Source: Mumia sp. Pv4-285
GTDB taxonomy: Bacteria; Actinomycetota; Actinomycetes; Propionibacteriales; Nocardioidaceae
Assembly (NCBI RefSeq): GCF_041320275.1
Contig: NZ_CP162023.1
Span: forward strand, 620,001-684,000
DNA length: 64,000 nt
Direction: 5' to 3'
Numbering within the stretch: position 1 is the stretch's first letter; the number at the start of each line of letters is the position of its first letter. The translations under genes and the position numbers were made by a program. Below, one piece after another: positions 24,644 to 33,783 of the stretch. The notes under the pieces were generated by a model. It had not been told where the DNA came from, did no database searches, and was given only the letters and a program-made list of their open reading frames with translations.

Positions 24644-26413
24644 ATGACTGATTCCGCGCCGAATGAAGCGCAACCTTCTTTTGCTGACCTTCTCGCCGAC
24701 GAGCGACTGGTCCGCGCCCTTGCCGACGTCGGCTACGAGTCGCCGTCACCCATCCAAGCGGAGGCGATCCCTCCACTGCTCGACGGGCACGACATCATCG
24801 GTATGGCGCAGACGGGCACCGGCAAGACCGCTGCCTTCGCGCTCCCGATCCTCTCCGGCATCGATGTGACCCGCCCGGAGACCCAGGCCCTCGTACTCGC
24901 CCCCACCCGTGAGCTCGCGCTGCAGGTCGCCGAGGCGTTCGCCTCGTACGCGAAGCACCTGCCGGGCCTCAACGTGGTTCCCGTCTACGGCGGTGCCGGC
25001 TACTCAGAGCAGCTCGCCGGTCTCCGCAAGGGTGCGCACGTCGTCGTCGGCACCCCCGGTCGTGTGATCGACCACCTCGAGCGCGGCCGCCTCGACCTGA
25101 CGACGATCTCCTACCTCGTCCTCGACGAGGCCGACGAGATGCTCAAGATGGGGTTCGCCGACGACGTCGAGCGCATCCTGCGCGACACGCCGACGACGAA
25201 GCAGGTCGCCCTGTTCTCGGCGACGATGCCGTCGACCATCCGCCGGCTGGCCAGCCAGTACCTCAAGGATCCCGTCGAGGTGAAGGTCAAGTCGCAGACC
25301 GTCACCGCCAAGAACGTCCGCCAGCGTTGGCTGCTGGTCCCGCACTTCCGCAAGCTGGACGCCCTGAGCCGCTTCCTCGAGGTCGAGCCGCACGAGGGCG
25401 TCATCGTCTTCGTCCGTACGAAGTCGGCCACCGAGGAGCTTGCCGAGCAGCTTCGTGTCCTCGGGCACACCGCCCAGGCGATCAACGGCGACCTCGTCCA
25501 GGCCCAGCGCGAGCGCGCGGTCAACGCACTCAAGAGCGGGTCGCTCGACATCCTCGTCGCGACGGACGTCGCTGCCCGTGGGCTCGACGTCGACCGCGTC
25601 AGCCACGTCATCAACTACGACATCCCGCACGACCCCGAGGCGTACGTGCACCGGATCGGCCGTACGGGTCGCGCGGGCCGCAGCGGTGACGCCGTCCTGT
25701 TCGTCACCCCTCGCGAGCGCCGGCTCCTGAGCGTCATCGAGCGCACCACCGGTCAGCCCGTCACGCCGATGGACATCCCCACCGCCGAGCAGGTCAACGC
25801 CCGCCGGGTCGAGCTGTTCGAGGAGGCGATCACCAACGCGCTCGCGAGCCGTGACGTCCACCTCTACCGCGGCATGGTCGGCAAGTACGCCGAGGCGACG
25901 GGCGTCGACCCGCTCGACGTCGCCGCGGCGCTGGCCGTCCGTGCACAGGACGGTCGCACCTTCCTGCTCGACGCCAAGGACGACATCCAGCTCTCCGAGC
26001 GCGACAAGGGTCGTGACCGTGACCGGGGCGATCGTCCCGAGCGCCCGCAGCGCCCCACACCGGACGGCATGGCCGTCTACCGCCTCGCGGTCGGCAAGCG
26101 TCAGCGCGCCACCCCGAAGTCGATCATGGGCGCTCTCGCGAACGAGGGCGGCCTGGGCCGCTCCGACTTCGGCAACATCTCGATCCGGTTCGACCACTCG
26201 CTGGTCGAGCTGCCGGACCCGTTGCCGAGCGGCGCCCAGAACGCGCTCAGCCGGACGCGGATCGGCGGCGAGCTGATCCACCTCGAGCGTGACCGCGGTC
26301 CGCGTGGAGGTTCGGGATCGGGCGGTCCTCGTCGCAGCGGTGGCGGTCGGCCGTGGGACAACGCGGGCAAGGGCCCGGTACGGTCGGCCAGGGCACCACG
26401 ACGCAAGGGGTGA
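24644..26413 (+). CDS. ATP-dependent RNA helicase, DEAD-box (DeaD/CsdA-like)
   Basis: 589 residues with motifs in order: Q motif FADLLADERLVRALADVGYESPSPIQ, AQTGTGKT (I), PTRELALQV (Ia), TPGRVIDHL, DEAD at about 161-164 (II), SAT (III), RGLDVDRVSHVINYDIP (V), HRIGRTGRAG (VI). A DbpA-type RNA-binding domain (about 465-545) and a Gly/Arg-rich basic tail follow. It unwinds structured RNA in ribosome assembly and mRNA decay. TAGACT lies nine bases before ATG, so a very short leader is possible. Confidence 0.95.
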   Translation: MTDSAPNEAQPSFADLLADERLVRALADVGYESPSPIQAEAIPPLLDGHDIIGMAQTGTGKTAAFALPILSGIDVTRPETQALVLAPTRELALQVAEAFASYAKHLPGLNVVPVYGGAGYSEQLAGLRKGAHVVVGTPGRVIDHLERGRLDLTTISYLVLDEADEMLKMGFADDVERILRDTPTTKQVALFSATMPSTIRRLASQYLKDPVEVKVKSQTVTAKNVRQRWLLVPHFRKLDALSRFLEVEPHEGVIVFVRTKSATEELAEQLRVLGHTAQAINGDLVQAQRERAVNALKSGSLDILVATDVAARGLDVDRVSHVINYDIPHDPEAYVHRIGRTGRAGRSGDAVLFVTPRERRLLSVIERTTGQPVTPMDIPTAEQVNARRVELFEEAITNALASRDVHLYRGMVGKYAEATGVDPLDVAAALAVRAQDGRTFLLDAKDDIQLSERDKGRDRDRGDRPERPQRPTPDGMAVYRLAVGKRQRATPKSIMGALANEGGLGRSDFGNISIRFDHSLVELPDPLPSGAQNALSRTRIGGELIHLERDRGPRGGSGSGGPRRSGGGRPWDNAGKGPVRSARAPRRKG

Positions 26414-26415
26414 GG

Positions 26416-27564
26416 ATGTACGAGCTCGGCACCGTCGTCCAGCACTACGACTGGGGGTCGGCGTCCGTTCTCCCGGACATGCTGGGCGCCCCGGCTGACG
26501 GCGACCCGTGGGCGGAGCTGTGGATGGGCACTCATCCGCTCGGCGAGTCGACGGTCCGCCGCGCTGACGGTACGACAGTCCCGCTCAGCGAGGTCGTCGG
26601 CGAGACGCTCCCGTACCTGCTCAAGATCCTCGCGATCGCGAAGCCGCTCTCGCTCCAGGTCCACCCCGAGGCCGTCATGGCCGAGCGTGGTTTCGTGCGC
26701 GAGAACGAGCGGGGTGTCTCGCTCGACGCCCCGCACCGCGTGTTCAAGGACCCGCACCACAAGCCGGAGATGGTCTACGCACTGACTCCGTTCGAAGGCC
26801 TGATCGCGTTCCGGCCGACGGCGGAGGTGTGGCACGTCCTCGAAGGCCTCGAGTCACCTCTCGCGCAGCGGCTGAACGACGAGCTGCGCGCCGACCCGGG
26901 CTTCCCGGGTCTCGTGCGGATGGTCGGGCGGCTGCTCTCGCCGTGGATGGGTCCCACCCGCGAGGAGCTCGACGCCTTCGTCGCCGAGTGCCGCGAGAAG
27001 TACGCCGCGGGTGCCGACCGCCGGCGCGCGTACGAGACCGTCAGTGAGCTCGCCGCGCACCACGCCGGCGATCCGGGTCTCGTCGTCGCCGCCCTGCTCA
27101 ACCGCATCCGCCTCGACCCTGGTCAGGCGGCGTTCGTCGAGGTCGGCGTCCTGCACGCCTACCTGAGCGGGACCTGCGTCGAGGTCATGGCCGGTTCGGA
27201 CAACGTGCTCCGCGCCGGTCTGACCACGAAGCACGTCGAGCCGCACGCGCTGGTGGACTGCGTGCGGATGGGCATGGCCGACGCCCATGTGGTGACGCCG
27301 AAGGACGAGGGCGGAGTACGCGTCTTCGCGCCCGGAGTCGACGAGTTCGCGCTCGCCGTGGCGACGGTGGGCGGCGAGTCCGTGGCGACGATGCCGGGTG
27401 CCGGCCCGCGGATCGTGCTCTGCGTCGACGGAACCGTCACTGTCACCTCGGAGGAGGGCGCGCTGACGCTCACGCCGGGTCGCTCCGCGTTCGTCGCAGC
27501 CGCGGACGGCCCCGTACGCGTCGAGGGCGAGGGCACAGCGGTGCAGGCGTTCACGCCGCGCTGA
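26416..27564 (+). CDS. manA: Mannose-6-phosphate isomerase, class I
   Basis: 382 residues. Zn-binding and active-site segments are recognisable: YDWGS, ELWMGTHP, LLKILAIAKPLSLQVHP, DPHHKPEMVYALTPFEGLIAFRP, and the C-terminal cupin DNVLRAGLTTKHVE. It interconverts fructose-6-P and mannose-6-P, feeding GDP-mannose for glycans. GAGG overlapping the helicase stop precedes ATG at 26416 by only two bases after TGA, so the two genes are probably co-transcribed. Confidence 0.94.
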   Translation: MYELGTVVQHYDWGSASVLPDMLGAPADGDPWAELWMGTHPLGESTVRRADGTTVPLSEVVGETLPYLLKILAIAKPLSLQVHPEAVMAERGFVRENERGVSLDAPHRVFKDPHHKPEMVYALTPFEGLIAFRPTAEVWHVLEGLESPLAQRLNDELRADPGFPGLVRMVGRLLSPWMGPTREELDAFVAECREKYAAGADRRRAYETVSELAAHHAGDPGLVVAALLNRIRLDPGQAAFVEVGVLHAYLSGTCVEVMAGSDNVLRAGLTTKHVEPHALVDCVRMGMADAHVVTPKDEGGVRVFAPGVDEFALAVATVGGESVATMPGAGPRIVLCVDGTVTVTSEEGALTLTPGRSAFVAAADGPVRVEGEGTAVQAFTPR

Positions 27565-27572
27565 GCCCTACC

Positions 27573-27590
27573 GTGACCGGAACCGGTCAC
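27573..27590. promoter_or_regulatory. Operator-like palindrome upstream of the hydrolase -35
   Basis: GTGACCGG AA CCGGTCAC, perfect 8-bp arms, five bases upstream of the -35 hexamer. It shares the GTGACC...GGTCAC core with the palindrome at 27601-27616. Confidence 0.65.
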
Positions 27591-27595
27591 CGTCA

Positions 27596-27624
27596 TTGAC
27601 AGTGACCCAGGTCACTCCTAGCGT
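27596..27624 (+). promoter_or_regulatory. Sigma-A promoter of the secreted hydrolase
   Basis: TTGACA (27596-27601), 17-base spacer, TAGCGT (27619-27624). The -35 is a consensus match. Transcription would start near 27631, leaving a 64-base leader with GAGGAG five bases before ATG at 27695. Confidence 0.75.
27601..27616. promoter_or_regulatory. Operator-like palindrome between -35 and -10
   Basis: AGTGACC CA GGTCACT, perfect 7-bp arms, filling the promoter spacer. Its centre is 27 bp from that of the upstream palindrome. Binding here would exclude RNA polymerase, so repression is the simple reading. Confidence 0.65.
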
Positions 27625-27636
27625 CGGCTCGGGCTC

Positions 27637-27648
27637 TGAATCGTTTCA
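27637..27648. promoter_or_regulatory. LacI-family-like operator in the hydrolase leader
   Basis: TGAATCGTTTCA keeps the TGAA..CG..TTCA core common to LacI/GalR operators of actinobacterial sugar-utilisation genes, about 8 bases after the predicted transcription start. No LacI-family gene is in the window. Confidence 0.45.
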
Positions 27649-27694
27649 ACAGACAACCGTCGGCGACTCGGGGCCACCCGACCCGAGGAGTCCG

Positions 27695-30600
27695 ATGAGT
27701 TCCCGTCGTACCCGGCTTCACTCCACAGCCCCCGTCCTGCTCGCCGCCGCCGGTCTCGCTGCCGCGGCCCTCGCCGTTCCGGCCGGTTCGGTCGCGTCGG
27801 CCGCGCCGCCGGGGCATCCGTCCCCGACGGCGTCACCCGAGCTCACGGCCCGCACCTTCGCCGATCCCCCCACGTCGGTCCGTCCCAAGTACCGCTGGTG
27901 GGTCCCGCTCGCCTACACCGAGGACGGCGAGCTGGAGTCCGAGCTCCAGCAGATGAAGGACGCCGGCGCCGGTGGTGCCGAGGTCGCCGCCTTCTCCGTG
28001 GAGGGAAGCGGGAACAACACCAACCCCTTCCTCGAGACGTACGGCTGGGGCACGCCGCGCTGGGCCGAGAAGACCCGCGTGATGATGAAGGCCGCCCGTG
28101 ACCGGGACCTGAGCCTGGACCTCACCATCAGCCCGCGCTGGCCGGCCACCGTTCCCACCGTCGCCGACGTGAACGACGCGGCCGCGGCGCAGCAGATCGC
28201 GTTCGCCACCGAGTTCCACAAGGGCGGCACCGGTCGTACGGGCGCGCTTCCGCGCAATCTCAGCGTCACGGTGCCCTCCGGAGCACGGACCTCGCTGATC
28301 GCCGCCGTCGTGGCGAAGTGCGAGGACGCTGCGTGCGCGTCGCAGTCGGCGAAGCCGAAGCTGCTCGACCGCTCCAGCGTCGTGGACGTCACGCAGAAGG
28401 TCGACGGTACCGGCAACCTCGACCTCACCTTCGAGGGCGACGCGAACAGCACCTATGCGCTCATCGCGTTCTACCAGCTGCCGACCGGCCAGTCGCTCTC
28501 CGGCTACACGCCGACCGGCACCAACTACGTCCTCGACACGCTCAGCGTCGAGGGTGCCAAGGCGACGACGGACTTCTACGACGCCTCCATCCTCACCCCG
28601 GACGTCCGCAAGCTGCTCTCCCAGCTGCGGTCGGCCGACTTCTACGAGGACTCGCTGGAGATCGGCACTACCCAGAAGTGGACCTCCGACTTCGTCGCGG
28701 AGTGGACGAAGCGCCGTGGGTACTCCCCGGTCACCGTCCTGCCCGCCCTCGCCGGTGCCGGAGACCAGGGCATCACGTCGAAGCCAGCGTTCGACTTCGC
28801 CGACGGCTCAGGCGCGCGGGTCCGGACCGACTACCGCCAGACGTGGAGCGACCTCTACATCGCCAACCGCCTCGAGGTGCTCCGTGAGTGGGCGAACCGG
28901 CACCACATGCAGACGCGCGTCCAGACGTACGGCGGTCCGATCGACATCACCGAGGCGTCCGGGCACGTCGATGTCCCGGAGGGCGAGTCCCTCGCGTTCG
29001 GGCAGAGCGTCGCCGCCTACAGCAACGTCGAGGACTACAAGGTCGTCGCATCGGGCGCTCATCTCGCCGGGTCGCCGGTCGTCTCGGACGAGTGCTGCGC
29101 CTTCTCCAACCAGGTGTGGGCGTCGACCGTGGCCGACGCGACGGAGCGGTCGAACCTGCAGGCGGTCTACCGCGGCTTCGCCGGCGGTGTGAACCAGATC
29201 GTGTGGCACGGCTTCCCCTACCTCAACCGTGGGCCGGCCGGTGCGGGACAGCAGTCCACGTGGCCCGGCATGACCTACGGCGGCAACACCTCGTGGTCAG
29301 AGGCGTTCGGGAGCAAGAACAATCCCAGCTGGTCGGACTACCGGCCGGTCAACGACCATCTCGCCCGCATGCAGATGGTCCTGCGTCAGGGCAAGCCGCG
29401 CTTCGACCTCGCCGTCTACCGCCATGACTTCGGCCTCAACGGCACCGGCACCACCGGCACGGGGTCGGACAAGATCCTGCCGAGCTCGTCGGCAACGGCC
29501 GCCGCCGGATACACGTACGAGTACCTCAGCCCGGCGCAGCTGCGGAGCAAGGACGCCCGCTACGAGCACGGAGCGCTCTTCCCCGGTGCGTCTGCCTACC
29601 AGGCTGTCCTCCTCGACGAGCAGGACACGATGCCCGTCGACACGGCTGAGCGCCTCCTCGCCCTCGCGCGGCGCGGTCTCCCGGTCGTCGTGGTCGGAGA
29701 CCTGCCGACGTCCGTCCCAGGGCTCGACCACGGCGGCTCGGAGGACGCCGAGCTCCGGCGCGTGGTCGCTGGGCTCATCGCGCAGCGCAGCGTGGTGCGC
29801 GTCGACGACGAGCGCAAGGTCCCGGCCGCGCTCGAGCGCCTCCGGGTCGCGCCCGCGGCCGCTGCCTCGGTGCCCTCCGCAGACGTCCTTGCCGTACGGC
29901 GGCACGCGAGCGCGAAGGGCGACTCGAGCGACTACTACTACCTGTGGAACCAGACGGGCGCCCGCGCCCACCAGACGATGACGCTCGCCGGTGACGGCAC
30001 TCCGTACCGGCTGAACACCTGGACCGGCGAGATCACCCCGATCACGGAGTACGAGCGGCACCGGGGCGGGGTCACACTGGACGTGGACCTGGCGGCGCAC
30101 GACGCCGACGTCGTCGTGCTGACCGAGCGCCGCGACGGGACCTTCCACGGTCGTGGCCGCACCGGCGCCGACGGCACGTCGAAGGCCGGCCGTGGCGCCG
30201 ACCCTGTGGACATCGCGTCGTGGGACCTCACCGTCGACGGCTGGAGCCCGGGTGCCTCCGGACTCCCCGGCGACACCGCGCACACGCAGCTCGGGCCGGT
30301 CGCGATCCGGTCGGAGCAGGGCGAGCCGCTACCGGCCTGGACGTCGATCACACCTGAGAACGGCTTCGACGCCGACCTCGGCGACGTCTCGGGCGTCGGC
30401 ACCTACACCACGTCGTTCCGACTCGGTGAGGACTGGCGTCGCGTGAGGGAGGCACAGCTCGACCTGGGCCGCGCCGTCGACACCGTCAGCATCACCATCA
30501 ACGGCAAGGCGCTCCCTCCGGTCGACCAGGCGGACCTCGCGCACATCGAGGTGGGCAAGCACCTCCGCGTGGGAGAGAACACGATCAGCGTGAGGGTGGC

Positions 30601-31459
30601 CTCGACCCTCCTCAACGCGGTCCGAGTGGCACCAGGCACCGGCGCCTCCGGCCGCGCGAAGATGGACTACGGACTCCTCGGGCCGGTCCGGCTCACGCCG
30701 ACGTCGGGCGCGGACCCGTACCTCCTCGTCGAGCCGATGGAGCGAGCCGTCCCGCTCGCGTCCGGCGCGTCGAACCGGGCGCGGTTCCTGGTGACCAACC
30801 GGTCGTCGCGTCCGGTCGGTGCGGAGGTCGAAGCCGCTGCGCCGGCAGGCGTCACGGCGACGCCTCCGTCCGGCAAGGTCACCGTCCCTGCCGGTGACTC
30901 CCGTGTCGTCGAGGTCGTCGTACGCCACGACACGGCCACCGACGACTCGAGGCTCGGTGTCACGGTCGCGGCCGACAACGGTGCTCGGGGGGAGGCGACC
31001 GTCACCCTGAACCACACGACCAACCTCGCGGTGAACACCGACGGGGCGCCGTTCCCCGCGCTGCTGGCCGACGCGAGCCAGGACCGCTATCCGGCGCACC
31101 TCGCCGTCGACGGCGACGCGGCGACCTTCGCGGTCTCGTACGGGCGTGCCGCCGGCCAGGGGCCGACGCCGGAGCGGCCGTGGCACATCGGCGTGGATCT
31201 CGGGCTGCCCGCCGCGCTCGGATCCGTCACCGTGGGTGGGCGCTCGCTCTACGGCTCCCGCGACTACACCCTCGAGGTGTCCGACGACGGATCCACGTGG
31301 CGAACGGTCGCCACCGTCGTCGACGCCGCGAAGGAGGGCAGCACCATCGAGCTCGACGCCGTGAAGGCGCGCTACGTCCGCGCCCGGGTCACCAGGGCGT
31401 GGGACAACGGCACGGACGCGAACGTCCAGATGAGCGAGCTGGAGGTGCACGCACCCTGA
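27695..31459 (+). CDS. Secreted GH106-like glycoside hydrolase with C-terminal F5/8 discoidin domain
   Basis: 1254 residues. A Sec signal peptide (basic start, Ala-rich helix, cleavage near VASA-AP around 37) leads to an alpha-L-rhamnosidase-like GH106 region from about 45 (TFADPPTSVRPKYRWWVPL, MKDAGAGGAEVAAF), with FVAEWTKRRGYSPVTVLPALAG and a long mid-domain. Then come a galactose-binding-like beta sandwich (about 840-1005), an NEW3/Ig-like domain (about 1027-1085) and an F5/8 type C domain (about 1127-1254). It likely removes rhamnose or a related sugar from plant or microbial polymers outside the cell. ATG at 27695 has GAGGAG. Ends at a strong terminator. Confidence 0.8.
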   Translation: MSSRRTRLHSTAPVLLAAAGLAAAALAVPAGSVASAAPPGHPSPTASPELTARTFADPPTSVRPKYRWWVPLAYTEDGELESELQQMKDAGAGGAEVAAFSVEGSGNNTNPFLETYGWGTPRWAEKTRVMMKAARDRDLSLDLTISPRWPATVPTVADVNDAAAAQQIAFATEFHKGGTGRTGALPRNLSVTVPSGARTSLIAAVVAKCEDAACASQSAKPKLLDRSSVVDVTQKVDGTGNLDLTFEGDANSTYALIAFYQLPTGQSLSGYTPTGTNYVLDTLSVEGAKATTDFYDASILTPDVRKLLSQLRSADFYEDSLEIGTTQKWTSDFVAEWTKRRGYSPVTVLPALAGAGDQGITSKPAFDFADGSGARVRTDYRQTWSDLYIANRLEVLREWANRHHMQTRVQTYGGPIDITEASGHVDVPEGESLAFGQSVAAYSNVEDYKVVASGAHLAGSPVVSDECCAFSNQVWASTVADATERSNLQAVYRGFAGGVNQIVWHGFPYLNRGPAGAGQQSTWPGMTYGGNTSWSEAFGSKNNPSWSDYRPVNDHLARMQMVLRQGKPRFDLAVYRHDFGLNGTGTTGTGSDKILPSSSATAAAGYTYEYLSPAQLRSKDARYEHGALFPGASAYQAVLLDEQDTMPVDTAERLLALARRGLPVVVVGDLPTSVPGLDHGGSEDAELRRVVAGLIAQRSVVRVDDERKVPAALERLRVAPAAAASVPSADVLAVRRHASAKGDSSDYYYLWNQTGARAHQTMTLAGDGTPYRLNTWTGEITPITEYERHRGGVTLDVDLAAHDADVVVLTERRDGTFHGRGRTGADGTSKAGRGADPVDIASWDLTVDGWSPGASGLPGDTAHTQLGPVAIRSEQGEPLPAWTSITPENGFDADLGDVSGVGTYTTSFRLGEDWRRVREAQLDLGRAVDTVSITINGKALPPVDQADLAHIEVGKHLRVGENTISVRVASTLLNAVRVAPGTGASGRAKMDYGLLGPVRLTPTSGADPYLLVEPMERAVPLASGASNRARFLVTNRSSRPVGAEVEAAAPAGVTATPPSGKVTVPAGDSRVVEVVVRHDTATDDSRLGVTVAADNGARGEATVTLNHTTNLAVNTDGAPFPALLADASQDRYPAHLAVDGDAATFAVSYGRAAGQGPTPERPWHIGVDLGLPAALGSVTVGGRSLYGSRDYTLEVSDDGSTWRTVATVVDAAKEGSTIELDAVKARYVRARVTRAWDNGTDANVQMSELEVHAP

Positions 31460-31470
31460 CCTCCTGACGC

Positions 31471-31506
31471 ACGAAGGCCCGCCGGGGACTCCCGGCGGGC
31501 CTTCGT
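31471..31506. terminator. Strong bidirectional terminator
   Basis: A perfect 16-bp stem (first half ACGAAGGCCCGCCGGG) with a GACT loop, between the convergent hydrolase and cysN genes. The U-tract is short, as is normal at this GC. Confidence 0.85.
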
Positions 31507-31525
31507 CGTACGTCGGTAGCTGGTG

Positions 31526-32818
31526 TCAGCCGTTGATCATGCCCGCACCGACGGTGATGCCGGTGGCCTCGTCGATGAGGACGAACGACCCGGTCGTACG
31601 GTTCTTCTCGTACGGGTCGGTGAACAGCGGCGCCGTCGTGCGCAGCTTGACGCGCCCGATCTCGTTGAGCCCGAGCTCACCAGTCTCCTGGTCGCGGTGG
31701 AGCGTGTTGATGTCCAGCCGGTACTGGATCTCCTTGACCAGCGCACGGGCGTTGCGCGTCGTGTGCTTGATCGCGAGCTTCTGGCGCGGACGCAGCGGCT
31801 CGTTGGTCATCCAGCAGATCATCGCGTCGATGTCCTGCGTCGGGGTCGGCGCGTTCTGCGGGCGACAGATCATGTCGCCGCGCGAGACGTCGAGGTCGTC
31901 GGCGAGCCGGACCGTCACCGACATCGGCGGGAAGGCCTCGGTCACCGACTGGTCGAACAGGTCGATGGCCGAGATCGTCGTCTGGAAGCCGCTCGGCAGG
32001 ACCTGCACCTGGTCACCCGGCTTGAGCACACCGCCGGCGACCTGGCCCGCGTAGCCGCGGTAGTCGTGGAACTCGTCGGACTTCGGACGGACCACGTACT
32101 GGACCGGGAAGCGGGTGTCGACGAGGTCGCGGTCGGAGGAGACGTGGACGTTCTCGAGGTGGTGGAGCAGCGAGGTGCCCTGGTACCACGGCATGTTGGC
32201 GCTGCGCTCGACCACGTTGTCGCCCTGGAGCGCCGAGATCGGGATGATCGTCAGGTCCGGGATGGTGAGCTTGGCGGCGAACGTGTCGAACTCGTCGCGG
32301 ATCTTCTCGTAGATCGCCTGGTCGTAGTCGACCAGGTCCATCTTGTTGACCGCGAGCACGAGGTGCGGGACCCGCAGCAGCGAGAGGATCACCGCGTGGC
32401 GGCGGCTCTGCTCGGTCAGGCCCGTGCGGGCGTCGACGAGCACGAGCCCCAGGTCGGCCGTCGACGCACCGGTGACCATGTTGCGGGTGTACTGCACGTG
32501 GCCAGGCGTGTCGGCGATGATGAACTTGCGCCGGGGCGTCGCGAAGTAGCGGTAGGCCACGTCGATCGTGATGCCCTGCTCGCGCTCGGAGCGGAGCCCG
32601 TCGGTGAGCAGCGCGAGATCGGTGTAGTCGTAGCCCTTGTCCGCCGACGTCCTCTCGACGGCCTCGAGCTGGTCCTCGAAGATCGCCTTCGAGTCGAGCA
32701 GGAGCCGACCGATCAGCGTGGACTTGCCGTCGTCGACCGAGCCTGCGGTCGCGAACCGGAGCAGGTCCATGCGCGGTGCCTGGGTCTCGTCGGTGGTCTC
32801 GGTGGCGGTCGCGGCCAT
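31526..32818 (-). CDS. cysN: Sulfate adenylyltransferase large subunit (GTPase) CysN
   Basis: 430 residues. GTPase motifs GSVDDGKST (G1), GITIDVAYRYF (G2), DTPGHVQYTRNMVTGAS (G3) and NKMDL (G4) are intact, followed by EF-Tu-like beta barrels. GTP hydrolysis drives APS formation by CysD. No APS kinase domain is fused, unlike mycobacterial CysNC; a separate cysC lies upstream in the same direction. ATG at 32818 overlaps the cysD stop (ATGA). Confidence 0.96.
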   Translation of the reverse strand: MAATATETTDETQAPRMDLLRFATAGSVDDGKSTLIGRLLLDSKAIFEDQLEAVERTSADKGYDYTDLALLTDGLRSEREQGITIDVAYRYFATPRRKFIIADTPGHVQYTRNMVTGASTADLGLVLVDARTGLTEQSRRHAVILSLLRVPHLVLAVNKMDLVDYDQAIYEKIRDEFDTFAAKLTIPDLTIIPISALQGDNVVERSANMPWYQGTSLLHHLENVHVSSDRDLVDTRFPVQYVVRPKSDEFHDYRGYAGQVAGGVLKPGDQVQVLPSGFQTTISAIDLFDQSVTEAFPPMSVTVRLADDLDVSRGDMICRPQNAPTPTQDIDAMICWMTNEPLRPRQKLAIKHTTRNARALVKEIQYRLDINTLHRDQETGELGLNEIGRVKLRTTAPLFTDPYEKNRTTGSFVLIDEATGITVGAGMING

Positions 32819-33729
32819 CAGAAGTAGCCTTCCTTCTTGCGGTCTTCCATGGCGGCCTCGCTGAACCTGTCGTCGCCACGGGTCGCGCCGCGCTCGGTGA
32901 CGCGCGCGATCGCGATCTCGTCGATGATCTCGCCCGTGGTCGCCGCAGCGGAGTCCACGCAGCCCGTCAGGGTCATGTCGCCGACCGTGCGGAAGCGTAC
33001 GAGGCGCTCCTCGACGGTCTCGCCCGACTTCAGCGTGAGGTGGTCGCCCGCCGACAGCAGCATGCCGTCGCGCTCGACGATCTCGCGCTTGTGGGCGAAG
33101 TAGATCGACGGGATCTCGATCTTCTCGCGGTGGATGTAGTGCCAGATGTCGAGCTCGGTCCAGTTGGACAGCGGGAAGATCCGCATGTGCTCGCCACCGG
33201 AGATGCGGCCGTTGTAGAGGCTCCACAGCTCGGGACGCTGCATCTTGGGATCCCACTGGCCGAACTCGTCGCGGTGGGAGTAGACGCGCTCCTTGGCGCG
33301 TGCCTTCTCCTCGTCACGACGCCCACCGCCGAACGCAGCGGTGAAGCCGTGCTCCTCGATCGCGTGGAGAAGGGTGCCGATCTGGAGCCGGTTGCGGCTG
33401 GTCTTGCCGTCGTCGACCACGATGCCGTCGGCGATCGCCTGGTCGACCGAGGCGACGATCATCCGCAGGCCGAGACGCTCGACCCAGTGGTCGCGGGTCT
33501 GCAGCACCTCGGGGAAGTCGAATCCCGTGTCGACCTGCATCACGGGGAAGGGGACGCGCGCCGGGTAGAAGGCCTTCTCCGCGAGCCGAAGCATCACGAT
33601 GGAGTCCTTGCCGCCGGAGAACAGCAGGACCGGCTTCTCGAACTCGGCGGCCACCTCACGGAAGATGTGGATTGACTCGGCCTCCAGCTGGTCGAGCTGG
33701 CTGAGCCGGTAGTCGTGCATGGGGGTCAC
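32818..33729 (-). CDS. cysD: Sulfate adenylyltransferase small subunit CysD
   Basis: 303 residues of the PP-loop family: LLFSGGKDSIVMLRLAEKA (ATP pyrophosphatase loop), MQVDTGFDFPEV, GGGRRDEEKARAKER, LSNWTELDIWHYI. It forms adenosine 5'-phosphosulfate from sulfate and ATP with CysN, first step of sulfate assimilation. GTG at 33729 or ATG at 33720 may start translation. 54 bases separate it from the YhhN-like gene, so it probably belongs to one long operon beginning at cysC. Confidence 0.96.
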   Translation of the reverse strand: MTPMHDYRLSQLDQLEAESIHIFREVAAEFEKPVLLFSGGKDSIVMLRLAEKAFYPARVPFPVMQVDTGFDFPEVLQTRDHWVERLGLRMIVASVDQAIADGIVVDDGKTSRNRLQIGTLLHAIEEHGFTAAFGGGRRDEEKARAKERVYSHRDEFGQWDPKMQRPELWSLYNGRISGGEHMRIFPLSNWTELDIWHYIHREKIEIPSIYFAHKREIVERDGMLLSAGDHLTLKSGETVEERLVRFRTVGDMTLTGCVDSAAATTGEIIDEIAIARVTERGATRGDDRFSEAAMEDRKKEGYF

Positions 33730-33783
33730 CAGGGGTTCTCCCGTCGTTCCTGGGTTGTGCCGGTCTTGGCGCGAACGTTCATC

